From positions 1 through 64,000 of the forward strand of contig CAICTM010000255.1 of the NCBI GenBank assembly GCA_903772945.1: DNA of 64,000 nucleotides. Direction: 5' to 3'. A program made the translations under genes and the position numbers. Shown here one piece after another: positions 22,788-32,380 of the stretch. Each line of letters begins with the position of its first letter. Within the stretch, counting starts at the first letter, position 1. A model generated the notes under the pieces. The model was not told the origin of the DNA, did no database searches, and was given only the letters and a program-made list of their open reading frames with translations. The stretch is from Seminavis robusta. Taxonomy: Eukaryota; Bacillariophyta; Bacillariophyceae; Naviculales; Naviculaceae.

Positions 22788-24572
22788 TGTTGTGAAGAGT
22801 TTTGGATTGTGGAAACTAAAACAAAACAATGATACGAGCGGATGACTTTTAAGCTCGAGCAAAGAAGATTCCTTGCTAAGGAAAGTGTGCCGATGAAAGA
22901 AAGCAAGACGTTGCTGGTGGTATGCACAAGCAAGGAGTGGGAATCTTTTGCAAGGGTCAACATCGCCAACTCCATCTTACGTTGTTGGAGGGAGCCTGAG
23001 CCCTCCCTCTGTCGTTCCCAAAAATTGACAGTGAAGGAAAGATTTAGCAACATGACTCCGAATGTCTCACCGGTCCAAAATGACCATTTTTTATAGCCAG
23101 TGACCTCAGACCTGTCCAGGCAAAAAAACACATCAGCGTGCAAGCAGTCCCGTAAGTACCGCCGTACCGAACAGATACCGGTACCGGTAGATAGATGTTA
23201 TGAAAAATCTATGGCTGATCCGTGGTGGTGATTTGATAGGCTGTGGTGCTGTGGTGCTTTCGCCTGGGTGGTTGAGGAGAGAGGGAAGGTGATCATGAGG
23301 TTTCTAAATAATGGGCAAACCACAAACAGATTCTTGTATTGGAGAGCTTTGCATGGCCACTTGAAAGTTGGGTTGGAAATTGACCCACGAAGCAAATTAT
23401 GGCTGGCTGTCAAGAAGCTGTCATTGAAATGAGGGACATGCAAATGCTGTAAGCCACTCTATACCGTACCGGTAACGGTATGCAACAGTTTGGGTTCCAT
23501 TATTTCGCAGTCCCTGCTCTAGGTAGTAATCAAGAGATTCTGCGGGCCAAACTGTACAATGTGACCAGCTATTGATTTGAATGGAATGTTTCACGCCAAA
23601 ATTTTGAGCGCGAGGAGACCTATGAATGCTGCCGCCAAAGAGAGATCACCTGACGTCTCGAAGAAGACACGCCGTCGTTTTACATCGGATCAAGGCATGG
23701 AACCGAGGTTTCTTCTCTCGATGTTGAATACTGGTTGTATCAAACTTTGGGCGGCTAACGTGTACCGGTACCGGTATGCTGCTGGATGGATCATGTTACT
23801 CTACTGAGTACAGTATGTACTTTGATCAAGCCAACAGAGGGTGGTCAAGCTTACCGTAGGGGAACTACATCGTAGAGACAAAACTTAGGAGAGGACCTGG
23901 TGGGACCAGCGGGCAAAAACGATGGACGGATCTTGGTGACAGCACGCTGGGCCTTCACCTGGATAGTTGGATGTTTCAATCTTCAATGCCGAGACTGTCA
24001 CTCACACTGCAGTTTTAATGCTACCCGGCCGTGCATCCAATTTCAGTATTCCATTGACTGTAGAAACCAAAGCAACTATGATAAGGTTAGCCACTATTGA
24101 AAGACATACATGTCCTGATGCTTTTTAGGTCCAGGTAAGCGAGGACACCAGCGCCATCTGGTCCAATGATTTCAGCAAAGAATGTGAATCTACTACGAGT
24201 ACGTGTTCCGTACATCGTAGGCTGAGCTTGAATTGAATGGCCAATGACCGTTGGTTCGATCTATGGTAGCTCAATGGCCCAATTCTTTCGTCTAAATGAC
24301 TTGACTCGACTCATTGGTGCTGGGCTATCTTTCTACTGTATGTAACTTGGCTTTGTGCCTGCAATAACAATATCATTGCATGAGTTGAGACAGGTCTGGA
24401 GTTGGCAAGGGTGCTGGTTCAAGATGCACATGTGGGCTCAGGAAGGCTCTGTGGGTGTGTATGCAGTTCTGCTGGGTTATATTTGTATTCTGGCCTTCAA
24501 GCCACTGTTCAGTTTTCGTCAAAACCCAGGCAAAGCGGCAAAGCTTCAATCTCGCCTTATTATATCAACAAC
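22788..24572. other. Long intergenic stretch
   Basis: No gene seen in about 1.8 kb. CCGGTA repeats occur near 23176-23189, 23466-23480 and 23763-23776. Short open frames (22842-23096, 23577-23807, 23900-24100) have no recognisable features. The right end is the promoter and leader of the next gene. Confidence 0.6.
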
Positions 24573-27500
24573 ATGGACCGTGAGGACCACCACCAGCGCC
24601 GTCGAGGCCAACAACAGCAACGACACAGCCGTCAACGACGCGAGAAGAATGTGCTCTCAACCCTGGACCACAACCATTTCCATCACCGGCAGGAAGGAGC
24701 CAAATCAAAGCCACGAAAACCCGTAGGCTTTCATCATCAGGACCGACGACTGCCTTTGTCGTCAGAGCGCAAACGCAAACCTCCCAGCCGAAGGCGCTCC
24801 TCTCACGGGTTTCAGCGACAACATCAGCAAAATTCTGCCTCTAAAAGGCGCCGTGGTTCAGGCGAACTACGAAAAGAGAGGCGCCAAAACCAATCACAAT
24901 TTAGGGGGTCGTCGCTCAAGACAAAACCAACCATTCACACTCTCGACAATGACAGTAGCAGTGACGACGCCGATGACGAAGGCGAAGAACCACAGAATTT
25001 TGATGATGATGATGACAGTGACATGGAAGCTCCCTACTACCAGCCTTTGAAATTTCCAGGATTGAGTCAAATGCTCTTGGACCCAATCCCCGCTAAAAAG
25101 GTCCAAGAAGAGCCCCTACGGCCAGGTGATATCATTGAGTACACCAACCCGCTCTTTGTCGCTGGATCCAAACAAGGGCGACGCGTGGCACAAGTGCTCG
25201 CCGTCAAGTCCAGAGGGGATTTTGTTTTGGAACTCGACAATGATGAATTGCTCCCGAATGACACGCGCATCCGACGCGTCCGTGAATTCCGCGACAATCG
25301 ATTGTTCCAGCATGCCGGCATCTATCGACAAGTCGAAGACTTTAAGCTCGTTGCAGGACGGCTCACCAACGAAAAATTCCTGCAGCGCAAAGTCCAGAAA
25401 ATCAAAAAGATTCTAGAAGAAGGCAGCAAGGAAGCGCAGAAAATCTTCCTCGAGACATTTCAGAAAGGCAAAACCCACAAAAACAATGGCGGTTCTTCCA
25501 GTAGTAGTAGTAGTAGTAGTAGTGACTCGCATTCTTCCGATTCATCAAGCAAGGGGCCACCAAAACACCCCAGCAAGGGCCAAGGAGCTACCAACGCTTC
25601 TGCAGTAGATTTGCTGGAGAGCAGTGGTGCCGATTCAGATCTGGAGGAATTGTTGCGGCCCATCACGTCCATCAAACGTAAAAAGCGATCGCCGTCGCCC
25701 CAGAAAGGAAACAGCAGCAAAAGTAACAAACCCAAAGAGATAGTCCGTGATCTGCCGCAACGGCGCCCACTACAATCACCGCGCCAAAAACAAGACAATG
25801 TTGCCAACAAAAAGAAGGGTCCCTTGGAGGCAACAAGCAGTGAAGAAAGTGATGACGCCTGCATGGTCGTCGATGGCAATGCATCGAAACCCAAATCTGC
25901 TTCGCCCAGGGCGCCAAAAGGATCGCCCAGCAATGTTCTTGTCAAGCAAGCGTCCGAGACGCAAACGTGTAAAAGTCGAGGTGTGTCACCCAAAAAGGCA
26001 GCTCCGTCATTTTCGCTAGGCAAGCTCCAGCGCAAGCAGAAACACGGCAATTCTCTGGGCAAGGCAAACCTTGGGGCTCAAGCAGAAAAGCGAAACAAGG
26101 AAACAGCAGCCCGGGCGCCTCTGATCACACGGAAGAAACGCAGCAGCAACGACGATAGCATTGATCTTCTCAGTTCTGATGAGGAGTCAACGGTTGATGA
26201 TGAAAGTAATCGCAATCGCAAGGAAACAAAACCATCAGCTACACCAGCAAAGCGGAAAGATCGACAATCTAGCGACAGCGTCTTTGACTTCCCCGACAAC
26301 ACCCAGGATGACCGTGTTGCGGCTGTTGAGGGCTTTGGCCGTAGGACACCCATTTTTGTTCGAGACGTCACCAATCCTGATCAGAGACAATCGTCTGGGA
26401 AAAAGTCTGTTCGCAAAACGCCTCCCAATAGCACTCCTTCGTCCACGGTGTCACCGTGTCCCAATCAGAGGCCACCGCGGAGATCTCTTCGGTTCTCCTC
26501 ACCGATGCCTCGGGAGCAGGTTTCTTCCGTCAGAAGACACGAAGAGTCCACGGATCAATCGCAATCCACACAAGAGAACCACCAACAAATGGATGATGAT
26601 CTTGCTGATGACGAGGAAAAGGCCATGGCAGAATCCAACGATGAATCGTCGCAATCAACCCGGGAGAGACAGTTCCAGTCGGACTCTGGTCTTTCCGACG
26701 AAGAGATGAATGTCATGCGAAAGTCAACCAATAAAACGTCTCAAGTCAATCATTCTCCTTCGGATTCTGATCTTTCTGATGACGACAAATATGCAACACG
26801 AAATGCCAATGGATCGTCACAACCCCCGCAAGGGAACCAATCTGATTCAGATGACGATCCTTCCGATGATGAGAAGCAAGAGCAGGAAATAGTTGACATT
26901 TCTTCCGTCGGAACGGCCAACAGTTCTGGGACGGACACATCGGATTCTGAAAAGCTCAGAAGGAACTCGACATCGGAATTGTGCATAGTCAGTGTGAATC
27001 GAAAGTCAAATCGCAGACCTACAAAGCGACCAAAGGGGAAACCCAAGACTTTGGCGACGCCAATGAAATGTTCAAATGGACAAGTAGCCTCATCCTCATC
27101 GGAAGAGGATGTTCACAACGACACCCCTCCGACCACGATCAAACAGCGAAGCCGCAGACTTGCTAATTCTCGCGAAGATGAAACATCCGGGGACAAAGTT
27201 GCGCGACATGCGCTGTTGAAGAAGCAGAGTTTGACAAATCAAGTGGGTTTCACTTTGAGCAAGTACAAGATTCCCAGGAAAGGGCCGCCCCAGGCGGCCC
27301 GTGCGAAATCGGTCACCTCGCTGCATGTGAGTGCGAAGTGTCCATCTTTCTATTCTCGCGAAAATGACGGCAGAAATTCTGGCGTCCAGAAGCGAAAGAA
27401 GACTCGCGACGAGGATCTATCGCTTGACCAGCCAAGTCAGTACTCAACAACTCAAAGCAGCGACACAGCCATGGCAACACCGACGAGTGGCCTCAAGGGG

Positions 27501-27701
27501 CTAAGTCTCTCTATTGAGACCGCGGATAGTAGTTCCGATGATGCTATCACCGGATCAACGGGATTTAGTCGACGACAGTTCCAAGAAATTGCGGAGCACG
27601 AGGTTCCAAGGAGTATAGCAAAGGGCAGAAGGAGAAAGTCATCTAGTAGTTTCCAGTCTGGTTTGAGCTTCACCAAAGTTCCCAGAGGCTGTCATTTCTG
27701 A
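24573..27701 (+). CDS. Large disordered nuclear protein with a Tudor-like domain
   Basis: Function unknown. Single exon; 1042 residues from the ATG at 24573, chosen because the open upstream part is unlike the rest. Residues 1-140 are basic and rich in Arg, Gln and His, like a nuclear localisation region. An acidic block ('DDADDEGEEPQNFDDDDD') precedes a compact domain at about 180-265: 'PLRPGDIIEYTNPLF', then 'RRVAQVLAV', 'LELDNDELLPNDTRIRR' and 'GIYRQVEDFKLV'. The same domain is found in the minus-strand gene at 32381-34828. The remaining 750 residues are Ser/Lys/Asp-rich with a poly-Ser run (25497-25523) and repeated SD/SDDE motifs typical of casein kinase 2 sites. A chromatin or transcription role is an inference from composition. 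Confidence 0.75.
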   Translation: MDREDHHQRRRGQQQQRHSRQRREKNVLSTLDHNHFHHRQEGAKSKPRKPVGFHHQDRRLPLSSERKRKPPSRRRSSHGFQRQHQQNSASKRRRGSGELRKERRQNQSQFRGSSLKTKPTIHTLDNDSSSDDADDEGEEPQNFDDDDDSDMEAPYYQPLKFPGLSQMLLDPIPAKKVQEEPLRPGDIIEYTNPLFVAGSKQGRRVAQVLAVKSRGDFVLELDNDELLPNDTRIRRVREFRDNRLFQHAGIYRQVEDFKLVAGRLTNEKFLQRKVQKIKKILEEGSKEAQKIFLETFQKGKTHKNNGGSSSSSSSSSSDSHSSDSSSKGPPKHPSKGQGATNASAVDLLESSGADSDLEELLRPITSIKRKKRSPSPQKGNSSKSNKPKEIVRDLPQRRPLQSPRQKQDNVANKKKGPLEATSSEESDDACMVVDGNASKPKSASPRAPKGSPSNVLVKQASETQTCKSRGVSPKKAAPSFSLGKLQRKQKHGNSLGKANLGAQAEKRNKETAARAPLITRKKRSSNDDSIDLLSSDEESTVDDESNRNRKETKPSATPAKRKDRQSSDSVFDFPDNTQDDRVAAVEGFGRRTPIFVRDVTNPDQRQSSGKKSVRKTPPNSTPSSTVSPCPNQRPPRRSLRFSSPMPREQVSSVRRHEESTDQSQSTQENHQQMDDDLADDEEKAMAESNDESSQSTRERQFQSDSGLSDEEMNVMRKSTNKTSQVNHSPSDSDLSDDDKYATRNANGSSQPPQGNQSDSDDDPSDDEKQEQEIVDISSVGTANSSGTDTSDSEKLRRNSTSELCIVSVNRKSNRRPTKRPKGKPKTLATPMKCSNGQVASSSSEEDVHNDTPPTTIKQRSRRLANSREDETSGDKVARHALLKKQSLTNQVGFTLSKYKIPRKGPPQAARAKSVTSLHVSAKCPSFYSRENDGRNSGVQKRKKTRDEDLSLDQPSQYSTTQSSDTAMATPTSGLKGLSLSIETADSSSDDAITGSTGFSRRQFQEIAEHEVPRSIAKGRRRKSSSSFQSGLSFTKVPRGCHF
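25497..25523 (+). repeat. AGT trinucleotide run coding poly-Ser
   Basis: A short AGT microsatellite inside the disordered nuclear protein gene, translated as consecutive serines. Confidence 0.85.
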
Positions 27702-27813
27702 TGCATCATTCAACCAGAATGCTTGTCGTTTTGTCGCCCGCTCAGCTCAGGCTGGCCAGCTATGTATTAGAAGCAATCTACAAAACCTCGAAATAAACTG
27801 GACCGACCGGTAA

Positions 27814-30375
27814 CTACTTTTTACTCGTTGTAGATTTCTTCTCTGGTTCAGGGGTCTCTGGTGCAGGCTTCGATTGGCGCAAGCCACCATCCAACTCTCC
27901 ATTCATCGCAATCTCCTTGAGTAATAGCTTTGTTTCGGCTATCAGCCTTTGACGGTCGCTATTCTGCATCTCTTTGGTGGCGGCTATGTACGCCTCCTTT
28001 TCAGCAAGTTGTCGTTCCAGTTGTGCCAAGTTTTCTCGCATTTTTGTCAAGTGCATCCGTGCATTCGTGTTGAATTTGTACATTCCAAAGAAGAGGTCGA
28101 AGGAATCGCCCGATGTCATATCTGCAACGTCACAAAGTGCTGCATATTCCTTGGACACCACGGGTGAGGGTGGCAAGAGCTCCTTATCCACGAGCAACCG
28201 ACCCATGAGATGGGTCACAAATTCTGCGTCTGCGATGGAAGCATCGTGTTGCTCCGCGTTCACTGTCAAGCCAGGCAAATGCAGTCGTGAGGAGAACCAT
28301 CCAGAGCGCGGGCAAACACACCGCACCTAGGCATGAAGGCTCAAACTCAATGGTTGAAACACACTGACAACAAAGGACTTACTCTCAACAAGTCGGCATC
28401 GAGCATCTGCAAATATCTGGAGATACCGTTCACATCGCGGGACATCTGAGATCCGTACCTTCTCGTACACCATGGGACGACCATCCCAGACGGAAGCCGA
28501 GTACGAATCATCAACCACCACCCCGTCGCCGCGTTTTCCTCCCGTCATGTCCACCGGGCCAAACATTGGATGCGAGCTGAGAATATCAATGTCAGGACGG
28601 TCACCGAACACCCTCAACAACACTTCCTTGGGATGAGAGTTCAACGGACACACATCTACCACCAGAACCTTTCGGAATAAGTCTGCTGGCAGACCACGAA
28701 TGACATCTTCAAACTTGATCATTGGAACTGCGAAAATGACAACATCCAAGCCGGTTAGGAAGCTGGACATTTCATAATGTGGATAAAACTCGACACCGAG
28801 ATTCTTGGCCTCAGCAGACTACAAGGCGAAGATTTCGAATGAGCAAATCATGTTTTTCAATTGACCACGTATCACTTCCATGTTTGTACGTACCTTGTCG
28901 AGGATGTCCAGCGCAGTAACGCGATTGTTTCGAGTCATCCTTCGAGCCAGAAATTGACCGTAGCTACCAAAGCCAATGATTCCAATGTTCAAGGGCTTGT
29001 TGCCCTCCATGTCGCTTGGGAGCGTTGATACTGATGCGCTCTTTGGGTCAACCTCTATCAATTTTAGTCTCTTGACTGCGCTGGCGACCGGACCCACCAA
29101 CTTGGACTTGACCGGGTAGGAACCAAGGATCCTTAAGAAATCAGCTTGTTCTCTCAAGTGTGACAAGGCGTTTTGAGTGTTTTCGTCTAACTCTGCAGCC
29201 GTAAAGTCCAAGTAGAAGCAATATCGGAAGCGAGGCAATGCAGCAGCGTTACGAGACTTGCGACCCAGCTGTTGGCTCTTGAACTTCAAATAGTTTAGCA
29301 GTGACGCTGACGTTGGTCGGCTCTCGATCTTGGTACAATCGATATCCCGGAGAGAAAAGCAAGCAAGTGCTTTGTAGAGGGCTCCTGTGGAATGGTTTCG
29401 AAACGAGGCCAAAGTGAGTACTCTAGTTGCACAGCAGGCCACAAAGCTCATAGCACACGCTGCCATTTCGTACCCGGCGAATCTGGCAACGCAAAGACAA
29501 TAGAGGTCTTGGACGGGATTTTCTTGTTCAAAAACTGTACAACGTCTTTCCTCGCCAACAATAAGAAGCGGGTAAAGTTGGTATCGTCGTCCTCTATCCC
29601 TTTGTTTAAACAGTTCAGTTTGTAAATGTTTCCTGCAAGATCAGATGCAATAGCCGCAGTATTTTCAGGGGTGCAATTCTCAGGTAGCTCGAGCCCCTCA
29701 GAAATCATTTTGGCGGATCCAGCTGTATCATAGGTTGCTATTGGTGTGATGCCAAGGCCCCTCAGAAAATTGGCGCATTGAGCCAGTGCCTGGGGGTGGG
29801 ATATGGCATATTTGATGGATTCTCGTTTGACGCCGGGTTTGGCCAAAAGACAATGCTTCACACGAAACTCGTGCTCTCCAATGATTGTCCTTGGGTTGAT
29901 TGTGTGGTACATGTTTGTAATGGAAGATGAACGTGAGAACCGAGCTCGGCAACCAAAGCACCGCCACGTTTCGTATCAAGATAGCTCACAGTTGATATCT
30001 CAGCATGAGATCGTAATTCTCGTGAATGCTTCCACCTAGAGAGTTTTCAATAGGAAGGCATGCATAGTCGCATTCCATTAGCGCCACAGCTCGGAAGGCA
30101 GCTTCAAAACTCGGTCTTCCCACCGCAAAGACATTGGGACCCAGCAATTCTCTTGTGGCCTTTTCAGAATAGGCCCCTGGCTCCCCTTGATATGCTACCC
30201 GAATTATTGCTGAACCTGAAGAGTTGTCGTCATCATCCATAGACATGGAACCACCTCGCAAGGATAGCGGAATGTTCGCCGCCTGGGTCTTGGAAGTCTG
30301 GATAGGCACAATGGCTGCCGTTTTGTACAAGCACAGCCATGAAAGCAAAAAAAGCATCCGCTTCCGCTGGATCAT
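27814..30375 (-). CDS. Bifunctional arogenate/prephenate dehydratase - ACT - arogenate/prephenate dehydrogenase
   Basis: Combines the last steps to phenylalanine and to tyrosine in one chain. Exons 30375-29990, 29889-29474, 29384-28894, 28818-28383 and 28262-27814 keep phase and give 725 residues. The N terminus has a hydrophobic signal-like segment. The PheA-type dehydratase domain spans about 55-255 ('[12 protein letters not shown]', '[16 protein letters not shown]') and carries the catalytic 'TRF' motif in 'NFTRFLLL'. An ACT domain follows (about 258-345) with the Phe-binding motifs 'PGALYKAL' and 'ESRP', so feedback inhibition by Phe is likely. From about 398 comes a TyrA-type domain: '[14 protein letters not shown]' for NAD(P), 'SSHPMFGP' and, across the last intron, 'LVEMNAEQHD', most like plant arogenate dehydrogenase. 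The C-terminal tail is Lys-rich. It converges with the upstream-strand gene at 112 bp. Confidence 0.9.
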
Positions 30376-31062
30376 GATTCCTGATGGCTAATGGCACCTT
30401 TGCGATCGTTGTGTATCTGGTTTTATGATGGCTATCTCAGATCGAGGTGGGTCTCTGCTTGATGTTTTGATTGCTACCCGAAACCTCATTGGCATGGCAG
30501 CGGGTCTCATTTTTGTGCGGTTGTGGATTGGCTTCAATGATGTCACCTTTAAGCTGGTTGAGCTACTGGCTTTCTCGTTTGCATCAACGCATCTGGCACA
30601 CAAAATCTTAAAAGTTGGGTAAATGGTTCCAAGTCAAATCAGTAGCTTTCCATTAGTCAAGCCCCTATACTGTGAATGATCGGGACCATGCAAACTCAGA
30701 GGTTATCAAGCACGAAGACAAGATGATGAAGTGAACTCGGGTGTTGACGAAGAATGATTTGAGTTATGATTTGTGTTTGAGATTCAATGATTCAGTTTGC
30801 TACAGGAGCAGAGCAGAATGGTCGAGTTTGAATTTGTGGATTGTTTGCAGGATCAAGGGCTCGAACATTTGTCTTCAATAAGGTGGCTGTGTGGCTTCTT
30901 GCAGTACCGGTACCATGGTAGCGGTTCGTGCAAGAAACAGCCTTCATTTTCGTTCCGAAAGCCATTCCGCTAAAATGGCATTGTCGAGCTTATGGGCTGG
31001 CCTTGACTGGGGACCCAATATCTGCTTACAACCCTTCCTGTTGAGATGAATACTGCTCCTGA
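30376..31062. other. Intergenic stretch, nothing recognised
   Basis: Promoter side of the dehydratase-dehydrogenase gene and 3' flank of the acetyltransferase gene. A GTACCGGTACC motif is near 30904. A short plus-strand frame at 30425-30622 shows no domain. Confidence 0.55.
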
Positions 31063-32157
31063 TCAATCCATGAGGTGCTTTTCGAGCAACAGTATTTCTG
31101 CTGGCTCACCTGGGTTGTCGATGAATCTGTAGCCCATGTTCATGTACATCGCCTTGGCTGCTTCATTACTGGTGAGAACTTTCAGATAGAGAACAGAACT
31201 GTTGAACTCTTTCAAAGCTATTGTTTCGCATAGCTCAACCTGAATCGATTCAAGCACCAGAATTAGCAACCAAAACCAGGCCAATAGTATGAAGAGCAGT
31301 AGTGGATGGAATGGAACCTACCAGTCTTCTTCCAACGCCTTGACGTCGCACATTGGGGCTGACCAAGAGATCACTGAGCATTGGACGGGGGTTTCTGTGT
31401 ACGAAGGGGAGATAGGAGGTGTTGGCATTGGTTGTTGAATGCCCGATTAAAAATAGACACGCCTAGCGTCAATCTGCAGGTTCTTGAAGCTGGCTAGCTA
31501 GTACCTGATGGTGGTCAATCTCACAATCATTCATTCACTCACGTTCTATGAAAGGTGCTTGGAGGGGGTGGTCTGCTGTCCAATTGACAGAACCCAATGA
31601 CCTCTTGCCTACCTGTCAGTGCCGCTACCAGCATTCTGTGTTTATGTCTCTCCTCTCTCTTTGGGAAGCTGTTTTGCAATCTGGTGTATTCTGCCAATCT
31701 TAAAAAGCAACGGGAACATGAAACAGTTCAAAAGCAGGCAAAAAGATCTTGGGTTAGGTCAAGTAAAGATAGATCCACTGGATATTGTTGGGGTAGAGTG
31801 GAGCCCTACCGACAGCCCTACCGACAATGGTACTTCGTCACACAGCTTGGATTGTTGTAAAAGGCGTCAACCATCATGTCACTAACAGGCATCAAATCTG
31901 ACTAGAAACGTGAGCAGTTGTTTACTATGTGGAGACTGACAGAGCACTTTTGCATTGCAATAAACTGGAAGTCTACATGTACCTGGGGATGTACTGTCTC
32001 GAATGTGCATTTCAGCTTGGATGGAGACCATTCCTGTGTACAGCCGGTTGGCATGAGCATCCAATGCCAAGACTGACTCGGATTGAAAAAAGACGGAGAT
32101 CGACAAAACCAACAGACAAAGGCAGCCACTAAACGGAGGCATTGTCGACGGCCCCAT
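31063..32157 (-). CDS. GNAT-family N-acetyltransferase with signal peptide (five exons)
   Basis: Predicted acetyl-CoA-dependent N-acetyltransferase; substrate unknown. Hand-joined exons 32157-31983, 31897-31822, 31698-31543, 31394-31322 and 31239-31063 keep phase and give 218 residues. The first exon encodes a hydrophobic signal peptide ending near 'ESVLALDAH', so the protein enters the secretory route or a plastid. The GNAT fold then runs in order: 'IRDSTSPDLMPVSDMMVDAF', 'GRQEVIGFCQLD', the acetyl-CoA loop 'LVSPNVRRQGVGRRLVE' (R/QxxGxG/A type) and 'TSNEAAKAMYMNMGYRF'. Introns are 73-148 bp and interrupt the fold at four places. The ATG at 32157 has an alternative at 32142, five codons downstream, which would give nearly the same signal. 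Confidence 0.85.
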
Positions 32158-32380
32158 AGCAGGAGGCAGAGCAAGCTTAAGGGAGCGATAAGCCAAGGAA
32201 GCGATGATGTTATGATGTTGTGGGTGGTGGATTGGCTAAAAATGAGACAACTCGGGACTCGGATGCATCGTGACTTGAAGAACCTCCCATCATGATAAGG
32301 CATCTCCGGAGCGGTCGCAAGATAGTAAAGATAGTTTGGGTCACTTGAAAACAAAGCCAAAGTACACAGTTAGACTCTAG

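Noticed and set aside
24402-24572. N-terminal extension of the large disordered protein
   Set aside because: Open but lacks an ATG before 24573 that fits, and its composition differs from the protein; treated as leader.
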